Below are positions 8,788-18,395 of a stretch of DNA of 22,232 bases, piece after piece. Made by a program: the position numbers and the translations under genes. The notes under the pieces were generated by a model. That model had not been told where the DNA came from. It saw nothing but the letters and a program-made list of their open reading frames with translations, and did no database searches. Origin of the DNA: Hofstenia miamia (taxonomy: Eukaryota > Xenacoelomorpha > Acoela). The first letter of the stretch is position 1. Each line of letters opens with the position of its first letter. The stretch covers positions 401,164 to 423,395 of the forward strand of contig SCFE01000084.1 in assembly GCA_004352715.1 (NCBI GenBank). Reading direction: 5' to 3'.

Positions 8788-10301
8788 TATATATATATAT
8801 ATATATGGAATAAATTGTATTAAAATATGACTATTCAATGCTTTACTAAGTCTGGAAACCCTCTCTAGTGTTACTTCCACTGGGACGGGGGGGGCGTTGT
8901 TTCTAGCTCTGTATGAGTATTATAGTTGAGGAGATTATGACCAAAACTTGGCATTAAATTTACACAGCCGACAAAAGATTAAATTTGCATGATTGGTTCC
9001 ATCAGTACAATAAAATAATATTAGAATTGGAGGCCAACCTAGTCTTTTACAAAATGGCCAAAATGGCCCATTTTTTAAAATGGTATTGCTCTATACTAGC
9101 TGTTCCTTGGTATTGCTCTTAAATTTATATGGTGAGTTAGTAGAAACCACTAAGGCATACAATTGGTGTTATTATGCATGTTAATTGAGTTTATGATGTG
9201 GGTACACCTCCCCAAAAGAACACAACTAAAAAATAAACGTTTTAATTTTTTGATTTGAAATGTAAATTATAAATATTAATATAAGAGAAATATGGCTTTG
9301 GAATAAAATATTCATTTGCTACTTTTTATGTCAATATGCATATGCGTCACTTTAAAAAATCTTCAAATATTTCTATAATCCAGAAATTTACAGTATCAGA
9401 TTTTGTGGTTAAATTAGGTCCATGTGCACTTGCAGAGAGGAGAGCAAGCCTAGCTTGTTCTGTAAAATTTGTAGTTTCTGCCTTCTTCTTTGTAGCAACA
9501 TATTATATTAGTAGCTCTTTGTGAGCTCAAGTACCTCAATAATTGTTATCCAAACATTCACTAGTCCAAAGAAATTCATGTAAAGAACCAAAAACTGACT
9601 TGAAGTACTGGCCGTCTAGATTTCTGCTTGATAGTCTGCACTTCAGCTATGTCGCAAAAGGGCATGTACATTTGAATTGTAACTTATCCATGGAGTTTTT
9701 TTTATGGTAGAAATGTTCCCTTGTGCCTCATTCACAGTACCCATAAAACTAACATTATACTATGTTCTTCATCATGATAGAGCTTACTCAATGAAAACAT
9801 ATTCATTTTGAATTATGTAAGCGAAGCAAAGTCTTTTAAGAAGGCTTTGAATCAATGTAACTACGTGGCAAGATTTGATGGAAAAGGTGCTGTGTTGATT
9901 GAATAAACATTGCAAATCTTATAACTGCTTTGTAAACAAACAAAAGCAGCCTAATTGAACCACTAGTAGTAGTATATTATAATTATTTTATAATTCAAAT
10001 TGAAACTTACTAATATTAATAAGAAATTTGCATATCCCCTCTATATTTTGGTTGAGGTATGGTTTAGGTTAGTGTAGAGGTTAGGGTTAGGTTTAGGGTT
10101 AGATCTATAATTATTATATTGATAAACTAGCATATTTTTGCAATTATTTGATTGTGTGGGGTGGATGTCTTATGTCTTCTTAACTTAACCGGATCCTTGA
10201 AAATCAGAATATATTTAAATTAAAAAGAGAAATATATTCTATTTCTATCCTCCAAAATGAAATTGGTCCATTCCTATATGTGCTAACATAATTTGATTTT
10301 G

Positions 10302-10333
<32 letters not shown>
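8788..10333. other. AT-rich intergenic stretch
   Basis: No gene was identified. It contains a G8 homopolymer in a short GC-rich patch at 8880-8900 and paired AAAATGGCC motifs at 9053-9070. A minus-strand Cys-rich peptide (ACSPLCKCTW) at about 9420-9460 lies in a frame with a stop. The telomere-like patch is annotated separately. The stretch ends in a (TA)n run from about 10303 to the gap at 10334. Confidence 0.5.
10061..10102 (+). repeat. short degenerate TTAGGG/TTAGG-like patch
   Basis: The sequence contains TTAGGGTTAGGTTTAGGGTT at 10081-10100 and looser GGTTTAGGTTAG before it. This is about 42 bp of degenerate telomere-type repeats inside unique AT-rich sequence. It could be an interstitial telomeric relic or chance G-T-rich simple sequence. 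Confidence 0.5.
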
Positions 10334-10467
10334 NNNNNNNNNNNNNNNNNNNNNNNNNNNNNNNNNNNNNNNNNNNNNNNNNNNNNNNNNNNNNNNNNNN
10401 NNNNNNNNNNNNNNNNNNNNNNNNNNNNNNNNNNNNNNNNNNNNNNNNNNNNNNNNNNNNNNNNNNN
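10334..10467. other. assembly gap (134 N) inside a (TA)n tract
   Basis: TA dinucleotides reach the gap from both sides, so the gap reflects an unresolved TA microsatellite. Confidence 0.9.
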
Positions 10468-11647
10468 ATATATATATATCCTTCGGAATTCTAGACATGA
10501 AATTTTTATAAAGGAAACATTAATGAAAATGAACGCAGTCTTTGAAAATTTAATGTCAGAAATGTATGTAGTTACACAAAATGGAATAGAATAAGAAATT
10601 TACAACTTTATGAGTGATTTTATCTATTTTGAAATATAAACTGACAACAACAATGCGAATTCAAACATTTGGAGTCCGTGCTTCATTTTATTATAAATTT
10701 GATGATTTTTTCAAATATTGATATTTCCATAATTTGAATGGCAAAATGTAGTACCGGTACTAGAATTACAACAAGGAAGAATCCTTTGCATCACTTTCCA
10801 ATCTTTCTATTGTTTTGTAACACTGCAATCATTGTAATCAATAAATTTTGAAAATCAAAATAAAATTTTTAACCGGATTTTTACCTGATTAACCGGCTTT
10901 AACAAGAGCGTATTAATGATCATTCAGTATTTTAAATTAATATTAAAGAAGCTTCAATATTTACCAAAAAATGGTCTTTTAAAGTTTATACAAAATATAT
11001 TTCTAGTAAAATGAAAAGCTAGTTTTTATATAATACAGATTCATTAATTACAGACCACATATTTTGTAGAAAATCAGTATAACTAGATGCACATTTTGGT
11101 AGTCCATAAGGGAATTCTAATTTAAAACGGTTTGCATTAATGAGAATGCAATTTGCAATATTTTATAAACTAAAAGTAAAAATATTCAAGCAGCTGTTCA
11201 ATTTTTAAAATTATAAATTTTATTATGTGAGTGGAATTACTTATGTATAATAAAGTACAAGAAATCTAGATTTCATTAACCGCATCACAATAATTTCGGT
11301 TAAAAATATGATCAATTTAGTTGTTAACTTTGATTAGTAATATTGTTCTAATTTGTGTTAAATCGCGGTACAATTGATAATTAATTTCATGCAAAAACAT
11401 GCATGTCTCATGTTTTGGGTGTTTACACGCTTATATGCTATACAATACAATTAAATAAAAATTCTAATATTTACCCAAACAATTCCTTGTAACGATTGGA
11501 ACGATGAGCAGCCGATATTTGATTATGTAGAAGAATGCGGGGTTTGAAAATAAGCTAAAAACATAAATAAATGTTGTAATCTCAAATTATTTAAGTATTG
11601 AAATACGTATTTAATGATAATATGACCAATAAGAAAATTGAGATATG
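10468..11647. other. AT-rich intergenic stretch
   Basis: No gene was found. The motif TTAACCGG and close variants recur at about 10870-10900, but no element boundary could be drawn from them. Confidence 0.55.
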
Positions 11648-11897
11648 ATTTTTCAAGCATAATTTATACCTTCAACATAGAAGAAGAACATACAGAATGT
11701 AGATCATATAATCTGAAAAACAGTCATCAGATAATTTCGTGAACACTTGTTTTTGCTAAACAAAGAAATAATTAAAAAACATATTTTTTGAAAATTAAGG
11801 TTTTTTGAACGTAATGATTTATACCTTGAACTTAGAGGAACATGTAGATTAAACAATCTGCAAAAAACTGTCATCAGATGCTGATAATTTCGTGAGC
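11648..11897. repeat. diverged tandem duplication
   Basis: Two copies about 155 bp apart share an ordered set of blocks. Copy 1 (about 11648-11744) and copy 2 (about 11801-11897) both read TTTATACCTT, then AAC-TAGA-GAACAT, then ATCTG-AAAA, GTCATCAGAT, and finally ATAATTTCGTGA. They differ by substitutions and small indels, including a 4-bp GCTG present only in copy 2, so the duplication is old. Confidence 0.8.
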
Positions 11898-12826
11898 TGC
11901 CAAATATTTTCAAGGTTATTATTATTATTGTGAAGCGAAGTTCCAGCAATATTTTGAAGAGTTCACTGAATTTAAACTATCCGGCAAGCGCAAGCTATTG
12001 CTGTAATTAGACTTTAAATTATTATTCATTTGTATGAAAACAAATATTCATAACGGTTGTATATGCGAAATATTGCAACAATGAGTGCATTTTGTAATTT
12101 GGCAAAGTTCAATTTAATTTACTTAATAAGGTATCAATATTTAAACGAAAATTTACCAAGGATTTTACTTGTTCTAATGATTTTTTTCAGTGTTAATTGG
12201 AATATCATGTTATTTTTATTCTTGTATAAATTTCAAAGTTTTACGTGAATTATGTTTTGGAAGAGAATAGAAATAATGACGTTATCCAACTGGATAATGA
12301 AGTTTTTTCATTAAATTTCTTAAGCTGTTACAAAACGCTTTACGCAAAAAATTCAAGAGAATGCAAATCCAATCTATTGCAATTTCTGTTTTAGTATATT
12401 TTTGTGGCTAACCTCAGGGCCTACTTAAGTAGGCCCTGCTAACTTATACCCAAACTAATCGTAATAATCCATATTGACCCCAATCGGCATTAGAGGATTA
12501 AGGTAGGATCCCCTATAAACATATTATTCTAGTGTCCTCCACTTTGAAATGCCGAAGATGCCTCTGTGAAAATTACTATTAATATCTAAAAGCAGTCGAA
12601 ATTGATGGTCTACCTGCAGATGACAGACATTGAATAATAGCGAAAGACAGCTTTGCAAATATTGTTTTATTGATATTTTAGCATAATTACAAATCCATAT
12701 TCAATACAGTGTATATTTTACAACTTCGTGGCTTTGATTTACTAAATAAAAAACTTACTGTACAGGAAATCCTAAATTTTGTAAATCCAGAATATCACTA
12801 TAATATTAAAACTAAACCATAGATGG
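11898..12826. other. AT-rich stretch upstream of the 12827 ORF
   Basis: Apart from the 24-bp palindrome annotated separately, nothing codes here. A small open frame at 12057-12248 is AT-rich low-complexity and has no recognisable domain. Confidence 0.5.
12415..12438. repeat. 24-bp perfect palindrome resembling two fused hAT ends
   Basis: Each half begins CAGGGCCTACTT reading inward, so the whole is an exact palindrome centred on TTAA. CAGGG fits the general start of hAT terminal inverted repeats. The flanks CTAACCT (left) and CTAACTT (right) match at six of seven bases, like a worn hAT target duplication. It may be an element reduced to its two ends. Confidence 0.55.
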
Positions 12827-13126
12827 ATGGCTTTATTTAGGCTTTCACAACTACACTGGATACTGGTGCTTATTGCTTGCGTTCATGTAGTAGGCAATGC
12901 ACAGATGTTGCGTGATGACGTGGGCCCCACCGCTAGCCCTACCTCGAAAAAATGCATGCTAAATATTTCTGTCAATCATCTAAATTCCACTAAATTGAGT
13001 AATTTGCCCACGTGGGCCCCACCATTTGCCAACGAAAATTGTTTACTGGATAGTGTTTTGAAATGCAATTCTTTGAATTTTGCTGCCTTGCATCCATCTG
13101 CTATAGAAAAACAAAAGTCAGTTTAG
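12827..13126 (+). CDS. candidate secreted-protein ORF or first coding exon, unidentified
   Basis: This 99-codon ORF begins with a convincing signal peptide: a short N-region with Arg5, a hydrophobic core from about Trp11 to Val22, and a likely cleavage after Gly-Asn-Ala25. The mature part has three cysteines (43, 72, 80) and two N-glycosylation sequons (NIS at 46, NST at 53), suiting an extracellular or surface protein. I recognise no domain. An out-of-frame ATG at 12823 opens a five-codon upstream ORF overlapping the start. The 3' end shows GTCAGT at 13116-13121, a possible splice donor, so it could be exon 1 of a larger gene. Alternatively it is a broken gene: about 40 bp past the stop another frame reads SGCVKEIRQLNLRNIPCI (13163-13216). 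Two 14-bp copies of one GC-rich motif fall in different frames, which argues for caution. No TATA or other promoter signal stands out. Confidence 0.4.
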   Translation: MALFRLSQLHWILVLIACVHVVGNAQMLRDDVGPTASPTSKKCMLNISVNHLNSTKLSNLPTWAPPFANENCLLDSVLKCNSLNFAALHPSAIEKQKSV

Positions 13127-13666
13127 CCTTGAACATTTTTATTGACAAATCTGTGTCAGCACTCAGGATGTGTGAAAGAGATCAGACAGCTAAATTTGCG
13201 TAACATCCCATGCATTTAGAATCATTGGCAACTGAAAATGAAGAATTTGAGAGACTATTATTTACACCTCTACACAAATTTTCTAGGTGTTTTTTCAACC
13301 TTTTAGTAGAGTAACATCCGGAAATTAGATGTTGAAAAGCGGAAGCTTTTTAAGTCAAATATATCATAAGTAGTTCAGAAGCTTCGTTCTTCATCAAATT
13401 TTAGTTAATTTTCGATGCATGTAAAGTGATAAGCTTAGTTTTAATGTAACAATGTGCTATAGTTGTATTTAAATTTTACTGTATTTATAGAAAACTTAAA
13501 AAAACTTTCACGTACATTTTTTTCTAAATATTTCCTTGTCACCTCCTTGTATTCAGAGCTCCTTGCATACAGGGGACAATAATATTTATCAAATTTTCAA
13601 TATTTGTCAATATCAACATCTAAGTATGTAAGTTAATCACTTTTTTTATTAGAACACTCTTTACAA
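13127..13666. other. AT-rich stretch between the 12827 ORF and LINE relic 2
   Basis: The first 90 bp contain the coding-like peptide noted with the preceding ORF. The remainder holds no gene; part may be 3' untranslated sequence of the minus-strand LINE that ends here. Confidence 0.5.
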
Positions 13667-15105
13667 TTAATTCGATCCTGTTCTTACAGGATTAGGAGAA
13701 AATATAATAAATTGCGATTTTTCAATATTGATTTTTAATTGATTCGATGTGAAAAAGCTTTGTAATTTTTTTTGTGGCCCTAAATGCATCCGATTAATTG
13801 TATTTGTAAAGCCAGTATCGTCAGCAAATTCATGTATTTAACTATGATTTTCTAAAAATGCAATTTACATATATTGCAAATAAAATTGGCCCTACATGTA
13901 TGTACATGTAGTACTGTGCCTTGAGGCACTCCTCGATCAGTTTTAATATAATCAGATTTAATGTTTTCTACTTTCTGAAAAAAGCAAATTAATTGGATTT
14001 TGTAGAAATCCGTAATTTTTACGTTTAATCGCCAAAATTTCAAAATTCATTGAACTGGATTTAGGTTGAGATTTATTGGATGATATTTTCTCAGTAATTG
14101 AAATAATTGCATCACTTGAATTATGCTTAGCATGGAAACCATATTCTCAGCTGCAAGGTACTGATTGATTTGAATGTGCAATAATTTTTCGGATAGTTTA
14201 CTAAAAGGGTGTGTTATTGAGTGGAACATGAACATTTATCAACGTCTAAGTGTTTTTACAATAGTTTCTAATTCTTTTCAGGTAGATAACACTAATTGTC
14301 ATTGAAAATACCTCTGAGGCAAATAGCATATCAAGCCCTTTTCATGCTGATTTCAATGGTATGTCACACAATACATGTTTAGCTAAAACTATGTTTTTGA
14401 AATTAAACTACTTTTTGTGGTTTACTGCCGTAGGTGATATTTTGACCTTATAGTGAGTATAGTGCGTAATTTTAATTGAAACTGATAGAGAAGTTTAGGA
14501 AATTCAAGTTGCCTAAATCTTTAAATGTCCGATTTAGATGATTTAGTATCGTTTTTATCGATAATTTTTTATTATGAACATAAATTTCTGAAATCTAGCT
14601 ATTGAGCCCAACCAATTTTCCCACTTTTGTTTTGAAGAATTTAAGTTTTCAAAAAATTGGCTTTGTTTTAATGCTGAATTCATAGCACATAAGTCGTTAG
14701 TTAATTTCTTTGATCTTTAGTAATTAGTCCAATTTACCTCGAGCAGATTAAATTTCCCTAATTTAACGAGTTTCTGTTTTATCTTTACGTTGCTCTTAAT
14801 TGTTTATGATGATCAGGAGCGGTTAAGTTCTATTGTCGTGATTGCTTAACTACCATGTGGATTGCAGTGGTGCTACCTTGTTTAATACCTGATTGATTGG
14901 TGCAGCAATGAAATTTAACATGTGGGAACCAGAATTTAGAGTCAAAATGTAGTCGAATGGATACATTTTTAAGTAATTTTCCATGATTTCATCTGAATAA
15001 ATTTTGAAATCCCTAGCATAAATAGCTTTAAATTTAGAAAGCTTGACATTAATTGTACTAACATGAATACAGACTGCATGATCAATGAAAGATTCCAGAA
15101 TTAAT
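13667..15105 (-). pseudogene. LINE relic 2: end of endonuclease, linker and reverse transcriptase
   Basis: Reading the minus strand from 15105, the order of a CR1/Jockey-like ORF2 is visible. The end of the endonuclease domain (SFIDHAVCIHV) comes first, then the linker (IYARDFKIYSDEIMENYL to INQVLNKVAPL), then a charged stretch (KLVKLGKFNLLEVNWTN; LTNDLCAMNSALKQSQFFEN). The reverse-transcriptase finger follows (FSKLSEKLLHIQINQYLAAE near 14200-14140), then HNSSDAIISITEKI, DRGVPQGTVL (about 13945-13910), GPILFAIYVN, the catalytic box EFADDTGF (FADD at 13828-13817) and LQSFFTSNQLKINIEKSQF. The block between SITEKI and the VPQG motif is shortened, and the AFD motif with the first catalytic Asp is missing. 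There are at least four frame changes, several stops and a 16-bp insertion at 13893-13908. The 5' end abuts an (AAT)n tract. It is clearly inactive. Confidence 0.88.
13893..13910. repeat. palindromic insertion in the LINE reverse transcriptase
   Basis: Two TACATGTA palindromes are separated by TG. Removing 16 bp (13893-13908) restores the expected junction between VPQGTVL and GPILF, so these bases are an insertion that shifts the frame. Confidence 0.7.
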
Positions 15106-15149
15106 AATAATAATTGTAAAAATAATAATAATAATAATAATAATAATAT
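15104..15149. repeat. (AAT)n microsatellite
   Basis: Two AAT-rich runs, with nine or more clean units from about 15121. The tract marks the upstream limit of LINE relic 2. The leucine-rich start of the minus-strand open frame here is only this repeat translated. Confidence 0.85.
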
Positions 15150-15794
15150 TGGATTTTGCACATAATGAGTATAACTATACAAAAACTTAATAATGCAAAA
15201 TCATGAAAATACTAGAGAAAGTAAGGTTTTTGTGACAAATGCAGAATGGGATATTCCAAAAGAAAGCAAAGAATTTTGAGCAAATTTTGGATGTTAGATT
15301 AAAATTTAGAAGATATACCCAAAGTTCGAGATGAAATATGAAATTTTGCTTGAGGAATAATATGAAAAAAGTAGGAATGAGATGATTTTAACTTTTGAAT
15401 TTAAAGATATTTAAAGTTAAATATTTGGAAGAATAAGAAAAAACGTTTCTAAGTTGTGAAAATAATCACATGAGACCAATTCTTTGAATCAACAAAATCA
15501 ACTATAAATTATATTACTTACATTGTATTTAAAAAGAATTTTATTCATTATTTGCAATAATATACAGAAGAATATTCAAAGTAGCACCACTGCTATTTAA
15601 AATTATATAGAACACCCTTTTCATTTCTTTGATTTACAAAAAACATTGAGAGGCAAGGTTTTGTCATGAGAACACTACTCAAAAACTGGACCAGCATTTT
15701 GCCAGAGACAACGAAATCGAACACTTCTATCTGATTAATGAGCACTACGTAGATTATATTGGGATTTTTCTATTTAAAAATTTACGATGTGCAA
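15150..15794. other. AT-rich stretch, possible interior of a piggyBac-like element
   Basis: No gene was identified. Because a piggyBac-like end lies at 15828, this stretch may be the body of that element. I could not read transposase motifs in it or find its other end. Confidence 0.4.
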
Positions 15795-15832
15795 AGTGGT
15801 CAAATTTGACCACTCAGACTTTCTAGTGTTAA
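15795..15832. mobile_element. piggyBac-like right end with TTAA
   Basis: A perfect 20-bp palindrome, AGTGGTCAAATTTGACCACT (15795-15814), is followed by TTCTAGTG (15821-15828) and TTAA (15829-15832). Read inward this is TTAA then CACTAGAAAGTCTGAG, the same type of end as the element at 6858. The matching opposite end was not found. Confidence 0.55.
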
Positions 15833-15867
15833 AAGTCTTCTGATAAAATGTCATTTAATAATAATAA

Positions 15868-15870
<3 letters not shown>
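15829..15870 (+). repeat. left arm of a 42-bp inverted repeat (LINE-type 3' tail)
   Basis: Bases 15829-15870 are the reverse complement of 16004-16045 with one mismatch. The sequence TTAAAAGTCTTCTGATAAAA, then (AAT)n and (TA)n, is also the 3' end of LINE relic 3, so this arm appears to be the tail of a second copy in the opposite orientation. Confidence 0.75.
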
Positions 15871-15912
<42 letters not shown>

Positions 15913-15914
15913 TT

Positions 15915-15996
15915 NNNNNNNNNNNNNNNNNNNNNNNNNNNNNNNNNNNNNNNNNNNNNNNNNNNNNNNNNNNNNNNNNNNNNNNNNNNNNNNNNN
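15915..15996. other. assembly gap (82 N) between (TA)n tracts
   Basis: The left side is (TA)n followed by a T run; the right side is (TA)n. The gap sits at the centre of the inverted repeat. Confidence 0.9.
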
Positions 15997-16003
15997 TATA
16001 TAT

Positions 16004-16045
16004 ATATTATTATTATTAAATGGCATTTTATCAGAAGACTTTTAA
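16004..16045 (-). repeat. right arm of the 42-bp inverted repeat, 3' tail of LINE relic 3
   Basis: On the minus strand this follows the C-terminus and 3' untranslated part of LINE relic 3 and ends in (AAT)n then (AT)n. Microsatellite 3' tails are common in non-LTR elements lacking poly(A). Confidence 0.7.
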
Positions 16046-16192
16046 TACTAGACTGAGGGGATGTGAAACCCATTACAAGTTTACAATGCTTTGGGACAAA
16101 GCAACACACACATTACAAGAGCAGCAAAACTTCCAGGTACAAATGTTATTTAAATCAAATATGCATGAAGTAGTTCCAATAGAGTTCTATCA

Positions 16193-16610
16193 AACAAGAT
16201 TGTAGTCTAATCAGTTCTAAGTGTTCATACTTGCAGGAAGGCTATTAACAGAACCTGCAACCCTATGAAAGAAATTCATCTTGAAATGAGCGATATTAAG
16301 CATTGACAATCAAAGTTTGAGGGTTCCATTTCTTCTGTCCTGATCGTAAGTCAGCAGGAAACTACGGTCTATATTGAATATGTTATTGACTATCTTACTG
16401 AACATTACCATATTAGAGAAATCAAGATTTAATGGAAGGATGTTGAGTGTCTGTAGCTGAGCAAGATATTCGTCATCACAAATTCAACGAACTGCTTTCT
16501 TCTGAATGCTTTCAAGTGTCCTCATGCCAATTCTTTAAGAGCACCAAGCGCTACTGCAATAACTGCTTTTAACAAAAACCCTGTCAGTTGATGCGAAAGA
16601 AATATTTACA
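16193..16610 (-). pseudogene. LINE relic 3: C-terminal region
   Basis: Minus-strand translation from 16610 gives STDRVFVKSSYCSSAWCS, then GMRTLESIQKKAVR, DDEYLAQLQTLNILPLNLDF, SNMVMFSKIVNNIFNID and DRRNGTLKL. It ends with HFKMNFFHRVAGSVNSLPAS. This is the C-terminal domain of CR1/Jockey-like ORF2 proteins; the closing block corresponds to the usual R-x-x-x-x-WNSLP motif, with Val in place of Trp. There are in-frame stops after SAWCS, after KKAVR and after GTLKL. A further coding-like tail (CTWKFCCSCNVCVALSQSIV) extends to about 16070 with stops. Reverse-transcriptase palm motifs are not present, so this is a 5'-truncated copy, the usual outcome of incomplete LINE insertion. Confidence 0.88.
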
Positions 16611-16667
16611 ATTCTTAAATCTATTTATTCACAATAAAGTAAATATCTGCTATTATCAACATAAGTT

Positions 16668-16882
16668 CCTAATAAACAACTAAACGTTTTATATCCGTCT
16701 TATAGTGGTACAACATGTTTTAAGACGTCTTAAAGGTACGTCTTTCAAACGCCTTATAAAACAGCATTTCTAAACTTTGCTGAATGCCATCTAGTGTCCA
16801 CCAAATGATATTGTAAAACGGCTTCTAAACCATTTTAGGACGTGTTAAAAGACGTCTTCTGAACATTTTATAGTTTATTGGG
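16668..16882. mobile_element. small inverted-repeat element with GACGTC palindromes (MITE-like)
   Basis: The left end reads CCTAATAAACAACTAAACGT. The right end, read inward on the minus strand, is CCCAATAAACTATAAAATGT, so the two are imperfect terminal inverted repeats of about 20 bp. Inside are repeated ACGTCTT-like units, including the 16-bp perfect palindrome TTTAAGACGTCTTAAA (16719-16734) and AAGACGTCTT (16849-16858). There is no ORF. The flanks share only TT, so the superfamily is open. Confidence 0.55.
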
Positions 16883-18216
16883 TTGCTTTACAGCGCATTT
16901 CACATTAATATAAAAATGTAGCAATAATAATGTATTTACCTTGTTGCCATGATATTGTAAAAAAGTAATGGGAAGATTTCATGTTTAAGAACAGGAAAAA
17001 TTTCAAAGGTTTTCGAGATCCCAACTAAAATTACCAATTTTAATATGTGGTTTTAAATATTGAAGTATGTGGTTGATGTGGAGATAGATGCCTCATTCAA
17101 TGTGTAGTTCTTTAAAAATTCCTCAATAAAACAAGTTTTTTGCCATCATCCAAATTTGATGCTGTAAATGCGCAAAATTTACAAAGGCACACACCATCAT
17201 ATTCTTCATCCTTACAAAAAATTTTAACACTAATTTTTGTATCCATCTAGAGAGAAATTTGCAACACGTGATTTAGTAGTGAACTATATTTTCTGTAGTC
17301 TCCGGAGATAAAGAATGGTTATACAGGATAATCAAATTTTGAATCAATATTTCCATATTGACCTATTTTTTGTCTCAGAAATATTTGCTCCAAATTTGTA
17401 GCCTAACTAAGATTGCTCAAGATAAAATTTGTATGAATGATTACTCTCAAGAAATTTCATTTCAGCAAAATTATATCTGTTTATGCTTCAGTTTTTTGGG
17501 AATATCCAAAAATATGCTTCTTTATAGCATAACAGTTAAAAAATCAACTTTAGTGTAATAAACAAAGAATCCATAAAAATTATATTTTTATTAAGAAGTA
17601 TTTTAGTAAAGTGTTGGCTAATAGGCAAACATTTTATAGTCAGTTTATTCCCATTACAATGGTGTACTGTAGTTATTGATCGAATGTTTGACATTTGGCT
17701 ATTTATGTCATTAAATAGAAAATGTTTGAAACTTTAAATGCGAAAGGCATTCATGATTTGAATTCCAATGTATAAAAAGTATTTTAGATATTGCAATCTT
17801 AATTTACAATCTTGTTACATCTTTGATCGATTGTGATTTAGATCTTAATATAACACTTGCTTTGGAAACACCTTAATATGAATTGGATGAGTCATTACTT
17901 GTTTCACTCTCCTATCACATATTCGATTTTCTTTAAATATTATCATTTTTAAGGAGGTTTAAATGAATCAACTACCTGGCAAAATGCGTATCTGCAAATA
18001 AATCCGTTGGCATAAGTTGGATATACCAATGGTTAGTAATATATTTTCAGAGTTTGCAAGATCATTCTCTACATGCACAAAACAAGGGCAATTATGTGAT
18101 TATATGCCAAAAAGGCATTAGGGTTTTGGCTTGTAATATTATATGTAGGCCGAGATTTTTGCCAATAGTGCTTGATTTTTGTATTGATCTTATTTTATAA
18201 TATTGTATTATATTAT
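16883..18216. other. AT-rich intergenic stretch
   Basis: No gene was found. The open frame at 17358-17558 has no recognisable domain and ordinary AT-rich composition. The last 40 bp before 18217 are a TA/TTA-rich run. Confidence 0.55.
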
Positions 18217-18395
18217 TGTAGCATAGCACGGAAATGCGCTGAGTAAGAACACGAATAACTATTTCTCTATTTACAATTGCTTAGGTCCCTTATATACACG
18301 TCATATTAATATTATGTACAAATAACTAGTGAACTAGTAGCACAAAAAGCGAGTAAGCTGTCCGATACCAAAAACCAGTACCTGCCGATGGTACA
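18217..18395. repeat. probable 179-bp solo LTR
   Basis: The block starts TGTAGCATAGCACGG and ends GATGGTACA, giving TGTA...TACA termini, and is flanked on both sides by TTAT (18213-18216 and 18396-18399), a 4-bp candidate target duplication. It is GC-richer than its AT-rich surroundings and contains a TATA-like TTATATAC. The TTAT flanks lie in TA-rich sequence, so chance identity is possible. Confidence 0.4.

Noticed and set aside
8431-8880. Open frames running through N and TA repeats, here and at the other gaps
   Set aside because: They consist of unknown bases and Tyr-Ile repeats from TA tracts; no coding evidence.
9420-9500. Minus-strand Cys-rich peptide ACSPLCKCTW as a zinc-binding domain
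   Set aside because: Too short, preceded by an in-frame stop and without supporting context.
10868-10900. Repeated TTAACCGG motifs as transposon ends
   Set aside because: No paired boundary, target duplication or interior could be defined.
14850-15182. Poly-leucine N-terminus as a membrane protein
   Set aside because: The leucines are the translated (AAT)n microsatellite; the rest of the frame is LINE linker sequence.
15829-16045. A single palindromic MITE spanning the gap
   Set aside because: The arms match the 3' tail of LINE relic 3, so two LINE tails explain them better, though an assembly artefact remains possible.
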